A stretch of DNA of 64,000 nucleotides, from NCBI RefSeq assembly GCF_964036645.1, contig NZ_OZ038525.1:806001-870000 (forward strand). Reading direction: 5' to 3'. This document shows, one piece after another, positions 7,007 through 15,818 of this stretch. The first letter of the stretch is position 1. Every line of letters begins with the position of its first letter. A program made the position numbers and the translations under genes. Source of the stretch: Tenacibaculum sp. 190524A02b (GTDB taxonomy: Bacteria > Bacteroidota > Bacteroidia > Flavobacteriales > Flavobacteriaceae). The notes beneath the pieces are model-generated. The model was not told the DNA's origin and made no database searches. It saw only the letters and a list, made by a program, of their open reading frames with translations.

Positions 7007-7810
7007 ATGAAGTTACTAGTTACTGTTTTTTTTGTAGTTTTTTCAATATTTCATCAAGCTTCAGATGATGAAAGAATAGGTGTATGGCATATTAAAGGCG
7101 GAAAATTTGTTAAAAATAACTCTAAAAATGACGAATTAGCACAAGATCATTGGAAAACATTTTATGAAATTTTTCCAAAATCTATAACTAGAAAGTATAT
7201 AAAAAAATTAGTGTTAATTTCTGATGGTTTAGATGAAAAAACAGGCGCTTTAGGTGCTTTAAATACTAGAAACGATGAATGGCAATTAGTCATTGATACA
7301 TTAGATGTAAACTTTAAAGCAAAAGATAAGAGGAGGTTAAGAGAGTCTGTATATACATTAGTGCATGAGTTTGGGCACCTACTGACTCTTAACAATACAC
7401 AAATTAGACCTACCACTAAATTAAGTCAAGAAGAAGGGGCTCCTTATTTAACTTTAGAAGGAGAAGCATATAAAAATAGTTATTTAAACAGGTTTGTTTC
7501 TTTATTTTGGAAAGGTAAAATGTTAGAAAGATGGGATGTTATTAAAGAAAGGCATTGTTTTACAGAGGAAAGTTGCGTAGAAAAATTAATGGGGCTTTAC
7601 CATGATAACTATGCAGATTTTGTTACTGGATATGCTGCAGAAAGCCCAGAGGAAGATATAGTTGAAAGTTGGACTCATTTTGTACTCAAGAAAAAAGCTA
7701 AAAATCCAAAAACAATAGCGCAAAAAAAAATAAACTTTTTTTACCAATTTCCAGAGTTGGTAGCTTACAGAAAGTTAATAAGATATAATACTCGTTATTA
7801 CCTTCATTAA
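7007..7810 (+). CDS. Putative secreted zinc metallopeptidase, 267 aa
   Basis: Residues 1-18 form a signal peptide (MKLLVTVFFVVFSIFHQAS). The HExxH zinc motif VHEFGH is at residues 119-124, preceded by LRESVYTLV, as in gluzincin-like peptidases. An acidic EDIVESWTHFV near residue 220 could supply the third zinc ligand. Two cysteines (HCF, SCV) may form a disulfide. It starts 3 bp after the HMG-CoA lyase stop. I cannot name the family; substrate unknown. Confidence 0.6.
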   Translation: MKLLVTVFFVVFSIFHQASDDERIGVWHIKGGKFVKNNSKNDELAQDHWKTFYEIFPKSITRKYIKKLVLISDGLDEKTGALGALNTRNDEWQLVIDTLDVNFKAKDKRRLRESVYTLVHEFGHLLTLNNTQIRPTTKLSQEEGAPYLTLEGEAYKNSYLNRFVSLFWKGKMLERWDVIKERHCFTEESCVEKLMGLYHDNYADFVTGYAAESPEEDIVESWTHFVLKKKAKNPKTIAQKKINFFYQFPELVAYRKLIRYNTRYYLH

Positions 7811-7848
7811 CTTTAAAATATTTGACTATTTTTAACTAAATAGATATT

Positions 7849-9402
7849 ATGAAAAAGACTTTTAGTTATCTACTAACATTTTTAATTATTGTACTACAAA
7901 GTTGTAGTAGTAAAAAGAAACTAATAGCATCAAAAGAAGCTCAGTATCATTTTAAAAAAGATTCTTCAAAAACTTATTTTACAGTTATTCAATTAAATGA
8001 TGTGTATGAAATAGCTCCAATCCAAAATGGAAAGTACGGCGGAATGGCTAGAGTAGAATCTATTCATCAAAAAATATTGAAAGAAGATGAAAATACCATG
8101 ATAGTATTAGCTGGGGACTTTTTAAATCCATCTTTATTAGGTACGATAAAAGTAGATGGAGCTAGAGTGCGAGGGAAACAAATGGTAGAAGTAATGAATG
8201 CTATGAATTTTGATTTGGTAGCTTTTGGGAATCATGAGTTTGATTTAAGTCATACACATTTACAAGAGCGATTGAATGAAAGTAACTTTGAATGGATTTC
8301 GGCAAATGTATTGCATAATAACTCTGGTAAGAATCATTATTTTTATAAGGTTAAAAATGGGAGAAAACAGAATTTAGAAGATTCATTTATAAAGGAGTTT
8401 AAAAAGCCAGATGGTACCATATTAAAAGTTGGTTTTATTAGTGTTTGCATTCCATCAAATCCCAAAAGTTATGTATTTTATGGAGATATGTTTGAGGAAA
8501 TAAAAAGAGCGTATAATGAAATAAAACCTAAGGTAGATATTGTATTGGGATTAACTCATGTAAAAATTGAACATGATAAAAAAATAGCTGAGTTATTACC
8601 AAATATACCTTTAATAATGGGAGGGCATGAGCATACCAATAAATATGAAAAAATAGGAGATGTTACTATAGCAAAGGCAGATGCTAATGCAAAAACAATA
8701 TATATTCATCGGTTTGAATATGATCCATTAACGAAGAAAGTAATTGTAAAATCTCAGTTAAAAGAGGTTAATGAAAAAATTGAATCAGATGAAAGTGTAA
8801 AAAAGATTGTAGATAAATGGCAAACTATACTTCATAAGAAAATAAAAGAAGTAATTAATAACCCTGAAGAAGCAATTTATAAAGTTAAGACTCCTCTAGA
8901 TGCTAGAGATACACCTATTAGAAGTAAACAAACAAATATGGGGGATGTTGTAACAAGAGCAATGAGTTTTTCTTACAATAATGTTGTTGATTGCGCTTTA
9001 GTTAATGGAGGATCCATAAGAATTGATGATGTATTAGAGGGTAATATAACTGCTGTTGATATTTTTAGAGTTTTACCTTATGGAGGTGATGTTTTAAAAG
9101 TTGAATTAAAAGGTAGTTTATTAAAAAAAGTTTTAGATTTTGGTGAAAAATCATCTGGAACAGGAGCTTATTTGCAAAGATTTAGAGCAGAGAAACAAAA
9201 TGGAAATTGGGTTATAAATAATGAATTAATAAATAAAGAAAAAATATATAAAGTTGCTTTTTCAGATTATCTTTTAAAAGGTTTTGATATTCCTTTTTTA
9301 TCAGAAAAAAATCCAGAAGTTATCTCTGTTTATAAGCCTAACAAAAATGAAATAGCTGTAGATATAAGAAAAGCGGTGATTGAATATCTAAAAAGTATAT
9401 AG
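7849..9402 (+). CDS. 5'-nucleotidase / metallophosphatase lipoprotein (UshA-like)
   Basis: A lipobox LQSC (Cys19) indicates membrane anchoring outside the cytoplasm. The N-terminal metallophosphatase domain carries VLAGDFLNPS (about 87-96), FGNHEFD (126-132), GLTHVKIEHD and GGHEHT (258-263). The C-terminal 5'-nucleotidase domain (about 340-517) has ALVNGGSIRIDD and LPYGGDVL. Likely role is release of phosphate and nucleosides from nucleotides. The first metal motif reads LNDVYEI, with Tyr where UshA has His (NDxH). 38 bp after the metallopeptidase gene, so 6146-9402 may be one operon. Confidence 0.85.
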   Translation: MKKTFSYLLTFLIIVLQSCSSKKKLIASKEAQYHFKKDSSKTYFTVIQLNDVYEIAPIQNGKYGGMARVESIHQKILKEDENTMIVLAGDFLNPSLLGTIKVDGARVRGKQMVEVMNAMNFDLVAFGNHEFDLSHTHLQERLNESNFEWISANVLHNNSGKNHYFYKVKNGRKQNLEDSFIKEFKKPDGTILKVGFISVCIPSNPKSYVFYGDMFEEIKRAYNEIKPKVDIVLGLTHVKIEHDKKIAELLPNIPLIMGGHEHTNKYEKIGDVTIAKADANAKTIYIHRFEYDPLTKKVIVKSQLKEVNEKIESDESVKKIVDKWQTILHKKIKEVINNPEEAIYKVKTPLDARDTPIRSKQTNMGDVVTRAMSFSYNNVVDCALVNGGSIRIDDVLEGNITAVDIFRVLPYGGDVLKVELKGSLLKKVLDFGEKSSGTGAYLQRFRAEKQNGNWVINNELINKEKIYKVAFSDYLLKGFDIPFLSEKNPEVISVYKPNKNEIAVDIRKAVIEYLKSI

Positions 9403-9481
9403 TTTTCTTTGAAACAATAACTTCTGAAAAAAAATGACTACTAGTAGGTTAGTTGTTTTTTAGAATGATAAGTATTGCTTG

Positions 9482-10264
9482 TTATTTGAAAAATTCTTTA
9501 GATTTATTCCAATAAACATCCATTTCTTCTAAAGACATTTCTGAAAGCTGTTTACCATCTTGTAATGCAGATTTTTCTAAAAATTGAAATCTATTGATGA
9601 ATTTTTTATTAGTTTTTTCTAAAGCATTTTCAGGATTTACACCTATAAAACGAGCATAGTTAATCATTGAAAATAAAACATCTCCAAATTCTTTTTCAAT
9701 TTGTTCTTGGTTATTATTGGTTATTTCAGAATTCAGCTCATTTAATTCTTCTTGCACTTTATCCCAAACTTGGTGAGGTTCTTCCCAATCAAATCCAACA
9801 CCAGCTACTTTGTCTTGAATTCTATTAGCTTTTACTAAAGCAGGTAAACTTTTAGGAACACCTTCTAAAACAGATTTTTTTCCTTCTTTCAGTTTAAGTT
9901 TTTCCCAATTCTTTTTCACTTCTTCTTCAGAGTGAACTTCAATGTCTCCGTAGATATGTGGGTGTCTTTCTATAAGTTTTTCAGAAATACTATTAGCAAC
10001 ATCTGCTATGTCAAAAGCTTTTTTTTCGCTTCCTATTTTAGAATAAAAAACGATGTGCAAAAGCACATCGCCTAATTCTTTTTTGATTTCATTTAAATCA
10101 TTTTCCAGTATAGCGTCTGCTAGTTCGTAAGTCTCTTCAATTGTTAAATGCCTTAAACTTTGTAATGTTTGTTTTTTATCCCAAGGGCATTTTTCTCGAA
10201 GCTCATCCATAATATCTAGTAGTCTATTAAAGGCTTCTAATTGTTCCTTACGAGTATTCATCAT
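9482..10264 (-). CDS. mazG: Nucleoside triphosphate pyrophosphohydrolase MazG
   Basis: 260 aa with two MazG domains in tandem, as in E. coli MazG. The first has RHLTIEETYELADAI and KKELGDVLLHIVF (the EExxE...ExxD metal-binding set). The second has EFGDVLFSMINYARF. It hydrolyses (d)NTPs to NMP and PPi, with house-cleaning and (p)ppGpp-related roles. It is the last gene of a minus-strand unit ruvX-def-DUF5606-mazG; the 11-bp gap to DUF5606 supports co-transcription. Confidence 0.92.
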   Translation of the reverse strand: MMNTRKEQLEAFNRLLDIMDELREKCPWDKKQTLQSLRHLTIEETYELADAILENDLNEIKKELGDVLLHIVFYSKIGSEKKAFDIADVANSISEKLIERHPHIYGDIEVHSEEEVKKNWEKLKLKEGKKSVLEGVPKSLPALVKANRIQDKVAGVGFDWEEPHQVWDKVQEELNELNSEITNNNQEQIEKEFGDVLFSMINYARFIGVNPENALEKTNKKFINRFQFLEKSALQDGKQLSEMSLEEMDVYWNKSKEFFK

Positions 10265-10275
10265 GATGCTAAGTT

Positions 10276-10695
10276 TTATTCCTCCTCTTCAGTAGTGGCT
10301 ACTTTTTCTAACGATTTAAAGTCAAAATTCGCTTTAACTAAAGAGTTATACCATTGAATTACTTTTTTGATATTTGAAGCATAAACACGTTCTTCATCAA
10401 AGTTAGGTAAAACTTCGCTAAAATAATTTAATAAGTTCTTTGAGCTTTCTTTATGAGAAATAGCTTCATTTCCGTCTTCTTTGTTAGCTATGTTTTTAAA
10501 AACTTCAGCTAATGGAACTTCTTCTTCGTATGTATAGATAGCTATATTTTCTAAAAGACTTACATTATGAGTTGCGGTAATAGGAAAACGTTTATTATCG
10601 GTAATTGATCTAACAATTACTCCTGTTTTAGTTTGTGATAAAATTTCAAATAAACCTGGTTTTCCAGTTACTGCTATTATTTTGTTAAATTCCAT
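10276..10695 (-). CDS. DUF5606-family protein, 139 aa
   Basis: A short cytoplasmic protein with an N-terminal small beta-barrel-like region (MEFNKIIAVTGKPGLFEI, GVIVRSITDNKRFPI) and an acidic C-terminus ending EEEE. From memory this matches the DUF5606 proteins found beside def in Flavobacteriia. Function unknown. Its place between def and mazG suggests a housekeeping role, perhaps linked to translation or nucleotide pools; that is inference. Confidence 0.75.
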   Translation of the reverse strand: MEFNKIIAVTGKPGLFEILSQTKTGVIVRSITDNKRFPITATHNVSLLENIAIYTYEEEVPLAEVFKNIANKEDGNEAISHKESSKNLLNYFSEVLPNFDEERVYASNIKKVIQWYNSLVKANFDFKSLEKVATTEEEE

Positions 10696-10725
10696 ATATT
10701 TTAAATAAATACTATTTTAATAATC

Positions 10726-11316
10726 TTATTTTTTCTTAGCATTAGGAAAGCGCATTCTGTATCCAGGATTAACTTTACCTTTTGATATGTTTTCTAATTT
10801 CTTTTTAATTAATCTTTTCTTTAAAGAAGATAATTTATCAGTAAACAAAATACCTTCTATATGATCATATTCATGCTGAAATACTCTTGCAGCTAAGCCT
10901 GATAATGTTTCAGTATGTGATTTGAAATTTTCATCTTGATATTCTATAGTAATGGTTTCTTGTCTAAAAACATCTTCTCTAACATCAGGAATACTTAAAC
11001 AACCTTCATTGAAAGCCCATTCATCTCCTTCTTCTTTTACAATTACAGGGTTAATAAAAACCCTATTAAAATCTTTTAAAACAGTTCTTTCCTCTTCACT
11101 TAAATCTTCATCTTCAGAAAAAGGAGAAGCATCAACAAGAAATAAACGAATAGCTCTACCAATTTGTGGTGCAGCTAAGCCAACACCTTGTGCATTATAC
11201 ATGGTTTCCCTCATATCAGAAATCAATTTATCTAATTCAGGATAATCAGCATCTATATCTTTTCCTACTTTACGTAATACAGGGTCACCGTATGCTACAA
11301 TGGGTAAAATCATCAA
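10726..11316 (-). CDS. def: Peptide deformylase
   Basis: Removes the formyl group from the N-terminal Met of nascent proteins. All three signature motifs are present: GVGLAAPQIG, EGCLSIP (Cys metal ligand) and QHEYDHIEG (HExxH-type metal ligands). At 196 aa it is normal for the family. It starts at MMILPIVAYGDPVLR. It shares a unit with ruvX upstream and DUF5606/mazG downstream. Confidence 0.97.
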   Translation of the reverse strand: MMILPIVAYGDPVLRKVGKDIDADYPELDKLISDMRETMYNAQGVGLAAPQIGRAIRLFLVDASPFSEDEDLSEEERTVLKDFNRVFINPVIVKEEGDEWAFNEGCLSIPDVREDVFRQETITIEYQDENFKSHTETLSGLAARVFQHEYDHIEGILFTDKLSSLKKRLIKKKLENISKGKVNPGYRMRFPNAKKK

Positions 11317-11365
11317 TTAAAATTTTAGTGGCTGCAAAAATACAAAGAAACGAGTTGGTATGAAA

Positions 11366-11776
11366 TTATTTATTATACAAATAAGATTGAAGTATAATAG
11401 TTGCACTTATTTCATCTACTAATGCTTTGTTTTGTCTTTGTTTCTTTTTTAAACCACTATCAATCATAGTTTGGAACGCCATTTTAGAAGTAAAACGTTC
11501 GTCAACACGTTTAATAGAGGTCAAAGGGAAAACTTTTGTAAGTTTACTTATAAAGGGTTTTATAAACTCTTCACTTTCACTTTCGGTATTATTCATTTGT
11601 TTGGGTTCTCCAATGATAAATAAATCTACAGATTCTTTAGAGGTATAATCTTTTAAAAAATCGATTAACTCTTCTGTGTTTACAGTTGTAAGTCCAGAGG
11701 CAATTATTTGAAGTTCATCAGTTACAGCAATACCTGTACGCTTTTTACCAAAATCAAGAGCTAATATTCTTCCCAT
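11366..11776 (-). CDS. ruvX: Putative pre-16S rRNA nuclease / Holliday junction resolvase YqgF
   Basis: 136 aa, typical size. An RNase H-like fold with ALDFGKKRTGIAVTDE at the N-terminus (catalytic Asp), FIIGEPKQMN, VDERFTS and DEISATIILQSYL (C-terminal Asp). The family matures the 16S rRNA 5' end and was earlier called a Holliday junction resolvase. It is the first gene of the def/mazG unit, with a promoter box at 11793-11800. Confidence 0.93.
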   Translation of the reverse strand: MGRILALDFGKKRTGIAVTDELQIIASGLTTVNTEELIDFLKDYTSKESVDLFIIGEPKQMNNTESESEEFIKPFISKLTKVFPLTSIKRVDERFTSKMAFQTMIDSGLKKKQRQNKALVDEISATIILQSYLYNK

Positions 11777-11792
11777 TTTTGCTTATTTAGTG

Positions 11793-11800
11793 CAAAAGTA
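11793..11800 (-). promoter_or_regulatory. -7 element for ruvX-def-mazG unit
   Basis: On the minus strand TACTTTTG fits TAnnTTTG and lies 17 bp upstream of the ruvX ATG. No well-placed -33 box. Confidence 0.5.
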
Positions 11801-11869
11801 ACGATTTTTAACAACAGCTAGTGATCTGTTTAAAAAATGTATCTTCGTGTTAAATTCAACAACAGAAAT

Positions 11870-11877
11870 TATATTTG
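11870..11877 (+). promoter_or_regulatory. -7 element for dapD
   Basis: TATATTTG lies 20 bp upstream of the ATG at 11898 and inside the longer open frame that begins at 11847. This favours 11898 as the true dapD start. Confidence 0.55.
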
Positions 11878-11897
11878 CAACAAACTATTTGTTAAAG

Positions 11898-12713
11898 ATG
11901 ACAGAATTAAGACCTATTATAGAGAACGCTTGGGAGAACCGAGAATTATTACAAGAAGAAACAACAATTAATGCAATTAGAAAAGTCGTAGATTTATTAG
12001 ATCAAGGAGATTTAAGAGTTGCTGAACCTATAGAAGATGGTTGGCAGGTAAATGAATGGGTAAAGAAAGCTGTAGTGCTTTATTTTCCAATTCAAAAAAT
12101 GGAAACTTTAGAAGCTGGTATTTTCGAATACCATGATAAAATTCCATTAAAAAGAAATTACCAAGAAAAAGGTATACGAGTTGTGCCTAATGCTGTAGCT
12201 CGTCATGGAGCTTATATTTCATCAGGAACTATTTTAATGCCAAGTTATGTAAATATAGGGGCTTATGTTGATGAAGGTACAATGGTTGATACATGGGCAA
12301 CAGTTGGTTCGTGTGCACAAATAGGAAAAAATGTACACTTATCAGGAGGTGTTGGAATTGGTGGGGTTTTAGAGCCTCTTCAAGCTGCACCAGTTATTAT
12401 AGAAGATAATGCCTTCATAGGATCTCGTTGTATAGTAGTTGAAGGCGTAAAAGTTGAAAAAGAAGCGGTTTTAGGAGCAAATGTTGTATTGACAGCTTCT
12501 ACTAAAATTATTGATGTAACAGGAGATGAACCAGTTGAAATGAAAGGAAGAGTGCCAGCACGTTCTGTAGTAATTCCTGGAAGTTATACAAAAAAGTTTG
12601 CAGCAGGAGAATTTAATGTTCCTTGTGCATTGATAATTGGGAAAAGAAAAGAAAGTACTAATAAAAAGACATCTTTAAATGATGCTTTAAGAGAATATGA
12701 TGTTGCTGTATAA
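11898..12713 (+). CDS. dapD: Tetrahydrodipicolinate N-succinyltransferase
   Basis: Transfers succinyl from succinyl-CoA to tetrahydrodipicolinate in the diaminopimelate/lysine pathway; cytoplasmic trimer. With the start MTELRPIIENAWENREL the protein is 271 aa, the usual length. The left-handed beta-helix is visible as hexapeptide-type repeats (VNIGAYVDEGTMVDTWATVG, GKNVHLSGGVGIGGVLEP, AFIGSRCIVVEGVKVEKEAVLGANV). The start is set by a -7 box at 11870-11877, which rules out the upstream in-frame ATG at 11847. Confidence 0.96.
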   Translation: MTELRPIIENAWENRELLQEETTINAIRKVVDLLDQGDLRVAEPIEDGWQVNEWVKKAVVLYFPIQKMETLEAGIFEYHDKIPLKRNYQEKGIRVVPNAVARHGAYISSGTILMPSYVNIGAYVDEGTMVDTWATVGSCAQIGKNVHLSGGVGIGGVLEPLQAAPVIIEDNAFIGSRCIVVEGVKVEKEAVLGANVVLTASTKIIDVTGDEPVEMKGRVPARSVVIPGSYTKKFAAGEFNVPCALIIGKRKESTNKKTSLNDALREYDVAV

Positions 12714-12777
12714 AATTTAATAGTATCAAAAAGAAAATATATTTGGTTAAATTACGTTTTAAAACTTTTGTAAATTA

Positions 12778-12785
12778 TATCTTTG
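12778..12785 (+). promoter_or_regulatory. -7 element for the glycan locus
   Basis: TATCTTTG lies 20 bp before the TTG start of the first glycosyltransferase, consistent with a short leader and with TTG being the real start. Confidence 0.5.
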
Positions 12786-12804
12786 GCGAAAAATTCAAAT
12801 TAAA

Positions 12805-13563
12805 TTGACTAAGTTAACCGTAATAATACCTACATTAAATGAAGAATCCAACATTCAAAGAGCGTTGGATTCTGTTTTTTTTGCAGACGAAATTATTGTC
12901 ATCGATTCTTATAGCTCTGATAAAACGGTAGAAATAGTAAAGAGAAATAAAGTAAAACTACTTCAAAGACATTTTGATGATTTTTCTTCACAAAAAAATT
13001 ATGCTATTCAAAAAGCTACTAATGAATGGGTTTTAGTTTTAGATGCTGACGAAGAAATTAGCAAAGAATTACAAAAAAGTATAAAGCAAAAGTTGTCACA
13101 AAAGACCAAACATGATGCCTTTTACATTTATAGAAAAAATTATATAAATAATAAAAAACTTAATTTTGGAGGGTATACTAACAAAATAATAAGACTTTTT
13201 AAGAAAGAAAAGTCTTATTATGAAGGTATAGTACATGAAAAGGTTGTTACAAATGGTGATTTAGGTGTTTTAAAAGGAGTAATAAATCACTATACTTTTA
13301 ATAGTTTTCATCAGTTTAAGAAAAAAATAGAGCACTATGCTAAATTAAGAGCAATTGAACTAGATCAAAAAGGAAAAAAAATAAATGCATTTCATTTATA
13401 TATAAAACCTGTAGCAAGGTTTTTTATACATTATATTTTAAAACTTGGCTTTTTAGACGGTAAAAGCGGATTTATTTTTTCATACTTTATGGGGTACGGT
13501 GTATATAGAAGGTTTCAAGAATTAACTTTATTAAGAAATGAAGGAAGTGAAGGTAGGCTTTGA
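12805..13563 (+). CDS. Family 2 glycosyltransferase (WaaE/KdtX-like)
   Basis: GT-A fold with IIPTLNEESNIQRALDS at the N-terminus, the donor-site IDSYSSDKTVEIV, and the DxD-type LVLDADEEIS (about 88-97). LNFGGYTNKIIRLFKKEK followed by YEGIVHEKV matches the WaaE/LPS-core GT2 group. The C-terminus is basic and hydrophobic, likely membrane-associated. No ATG is available upstream of the motif, so TTG at 12805 is used; the -7 box at 12778 fits. It overlaps the next gene by 26 bp, showing an operon. Confidence 0.85.
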   Translation: MTKLTVIIPTLNEESNIQRALDSVFFADEIIVIDSYSSDKTVEIVKRNKVKLLQRHFDDFSSQKNYAIQKATNEWVLVLDADEEISKELQKSIKQKLSQKTKHDAFYIYRKNYINNKKLNFGGYTNKIIRLFKKEKSYYEGIVHEKVVTNGDLGVLKGVINHYTFNSFHQFKKKIEHYAKLRAIELDQKGKKINAFHLYIKPVARFFIHYILKLGFLDGKSGFIFSYFMGYGVYRRFQELTLLRNEGSEGRL

Positions 13564-14659
13564 TGCCAAGCGTATTTTTCATAATACAACAGGCTTAGGT
13601 AATTATAGTAGAGATCTAGTAAGAATCTTAGCAGAGTATTATCCAAAAAATACGTATTATTTATATAATCCTAAACCAAAAAAAGTTTCAAGACTTCAGT
13701 TAACCAGTTCAATGGTAGAAGTATTACCTAAAAGTGCTTTATGGAAAAAACTATCTTCATTATGGAGGCAAAAAGCGATAGTGAAACAATTAAGAGAGGA
13801 TGGTATAGGGGTTTTTCATGGACTATCAGGAGAAATACCAAGAGATTTAAAAAAACATAATATTAAATCTGTGGTAACAATACATGATTTAATTTTCATG
13901 AGATATCCAAACCTATATTCTTTTATTGATAGAAAAATTTACTTAGCTAAGTTTAAATATGCTGCTAAAAATGCCGACAAAGTAATTGCTATCAGTGAGC
14001 AAACCAAACGAGATATTATTAAATTTTTGAAAATAGATGAATCAAAAATAGAAGTAATTTATCAAGGCTGTAGTAATGTGTTTAAAGAAATAAGTACGGA
14101 AAAAGAGAAAAACAACTTAATAGATAAATATAAATTACCTAAGAAATTTTTGCTTAATGTAGGAACTATTGAAGAAAGAAAAAATGCATTAACAATAGTA
14201 AAGGCAATAAAAGACCTAAAAATTCCTTTAGTTATAGTTGGTAGGAAAACCAAATACTATGAACTGATAAAAACATATATAGAGGAAAACGATATAACTG
14301 ATAAAGTGTTTTTCTTGGAAGGTTTAACTTTAAAAGAATTAGCGATTATATATCAAATAGCTGAAATATTTATTTACCCAAGTATTTTTGAAGGTTTTGG
14401 AATTCCTATTATTGAAGCCCTTTATTCTGGAACTCCTGTAATAACATCAAAAGAAGGTGTTTTTCCAGAAGCAGGAGGAGATAATTCTTTATATATAAAC
14501 CCATATGACCCGGAAGAACTAAAAACAAAGATTGAACTGTTGTTGAAGTCGGAAGAAAGGAAGTTAAAAATGATAGAAAAGGGTAAAGAGTATGTTCAAA
14601 GGTTTAATGATGAATCCATTGTTGAAAATGTGATTAATCTATATAATAAATTACTGTAA
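13538..14659 (+). CDS. Family 4 glycosyltransferase
   Basis: GT-B fold. The N-domain begins VGFDAKRIFHNTTGLGNYSR (the GIGRY-type loop), with VVTIHDLIFMRYP and VIAISEQTKRDI. The C-domain has LNVGTIEERKNALTIVKAI and the nucleotide-sugar site YPSIFEGFGIPIIEALYSG (the EGFGxxxxE motif). Probably a mannosyl- or rhamnosyl-type transferase for surface glycan; donor not predictable. It overlaps the preceding GT2 gene. Confidence 0.88.
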   Translation: MKEVKVGFDAKRIFHNTTGLGNYSRDLVRILAEYYPKNTYYLYNPKPKKVSRLQLTSSMVEVLPKSALWKKLSSLWRQKAIVKQLREDGIGVFHGLSGEIPRDLKKHNIKSVVTIHDLIFMRYPNLYSFIDRKIYLAKFKYAAKNADKVIAISEQTKRDIIKFLKIDESKIEVIYQGCSNVFKEISTEKEKNNLIDKYKLPKKFLLNVGTIEERKNALTIVKAIKDLKIPLVIVGRKTKYYELIKTYIEENDITDKVFFLEGLTLKELAIIYQIAEIFIYPSIFEGFGIPIIEALYSGTPVITSKEGVFPEAGGDNSLYINPYDPEELKTKIELLLKSEERKLKMIEKGKEYVQRFNDESIVENVINLYNKLL

Positions 14660-14697
14660 AATTATTACAGTTTTTCCAAAGGACATATTATAGATTG

Positions 14698-15726
14698 TTA
14701 TTTAGGTAAATTGATTGGCGTATACTTGCCTTCATCTAAAACATAATTTAACCAATTTTTAAATCCGTATTTTAATTTAATTTCTTCATTAACTTCTTGG
14801 TAAGGAGTGTTTATAAACTCTTCAACTCCTTCTAGATTTAACCCATCCCACACAAAAATATTATTTGGGTTATAAAAATCATATTTTTTAACCTCTGCAT
14901 TATTAGTAATTAGCTTTTTATTGTAATATAAAGCTTCAAATGTTCTAAAAGATAGACCTGTATGGGTTTCGTTCAAGAAGTCAATTACAATTTTCGAGTT
15001 TTTTAATCGAGCAATATTTTCTTCATAGGGCATATGCTCAAAAATGTGGTTAATTTCCTCAGATTTAATTAATTTAGAGTCTTTTACAGAAGTGAAAAAT
15101 ATATGAAAGTCTAGTTTTAAATTAAGTTCTCTACTCTTTTTTATAAAGGCTTCTATTTGAGGCATTCTTTTTCTAATATATGAACCAACAAAAAAGATGT
15201 CGTTTTTTGCATCTTTATTTTTTATAAAATCGCGGTCAAAATCAAAATAAAAATTACTTAAAGGAAGCAGTTTGTGTTTAGAGTAGCTAAGATCATTTTT
15301 GTCAAAAACAAAAAATCGATCAAAGTATGGAATATAATTATATATAGCAGGAAATCTATGTAAACCATCCCACTGGTAAGCAATTAGTTTTTTTGAAGTC
15401 TTTTTTAAACGAGATATTATCTCTTTAGGATAAATATCTGCCCTTATTAAAAGTGTGTAATCAATTTCACCTTCAACAGCATCTAAAATTTTATTAATCT
15501 CTTCACTAAAAAAAGCAAACTTCAGTTTTCCTTTATAATGCTTGTCATTTAAAAAAGTTTTTCGAATAAAGTTATAAGCTTTTTGACCAAAATTTTTATA
15601 TTTAAAAGTGTGATCTTCAAAGCATATAGAGATTACTTCATAGCCATAATGTTCCATGTTCTTTTTAATAGCCTCAAACATGTTGAAACTTTTAGGTAAC
15701 CCTAAAACTATTCTTTTTTTTTGCAT
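14698..15726 (-). CDS. Putative glycosyltransferase / LPS biosynthesis protein (CgeB-like), 342 aa
   Basis: Minus strand inside an otherwise + strand glycan locus. The protein starts MQKKRIVLGLPKSFNMFEAI. It has DIFFVGSYIRKRMPQIEAF (a GT-B C-domain entry strand), MPYEENIARLKNSKIVIDFL and LSFRTFEALYYNKKLITNN, a glycosyltransferase family 1-like donor site related to CgeB/DUF3880 proteins. The start at 15726 is chosen over the longer frame because a TACTTTTG -7 box lies at 15754-15747 and because the extra N-terminus is not protein-like. Donor and acceptor unknown. Confidence 0.65.
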   Translation of the reverse strand: MQKKRIVLGLPKSFNMFEAIKKNMEHYGYEVISICFEDHTFKYKNFGQKAYNFIRKTFLNDKHYKGKLKFAFFSEEINKILDAVEGEIDYTLLIRADIYPKEIISRLKKTSKKLIAYQWDGLHRFPAIYNYIPYFDRFFVFDKNDLSYSKHKLLPLSNFYFDFDRDFIKNKDAKNDIFFVGSYIRKRMPQIEAFIKKSRELNLKLDFHIFFTSVKDSKLIKSEEINHIFEHMPYEENIARLKNSKIVIDFLNETHTGLSFRTFEALYYNKKLITNNAEVKKYDFYNPNNIFVWDGLNLEGVEEFINTPYQEVNEEIKLKYGFKNWLNYVLDEGKYTPINLPK

Positions 15727-15746
15727 AAAAGTACTATGTTGATGGG

Positions 15747-15754
15747 CAAAAGTA
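15747..15754 (-). promoter_or_regulatory. -7 element for the gene at 14698-15726
   Basis: TACTTTTG on the minus strand, 20 bp upstream of the ATG at 15726. Confidence 0.5.
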
Positions 15755-15798
15755 AATAAAAAATAATTTTGAAAAGTTAATTTACCAAGAAATAAAAT

Positions 15799-15806
15799 TA
15801 CATTTG
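15799..15806 (+). promoter_or_regulatory. -7 element for the gene at 15819
   Basis: TACATTTG lies 12 bp before the ATG at 15819, giving a very short leader. With the box at 15747-15754 it forms a compact divergent promoter. Confidence 0.5.
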
Positions 15807-15818
15807 CATTAGAACAGT

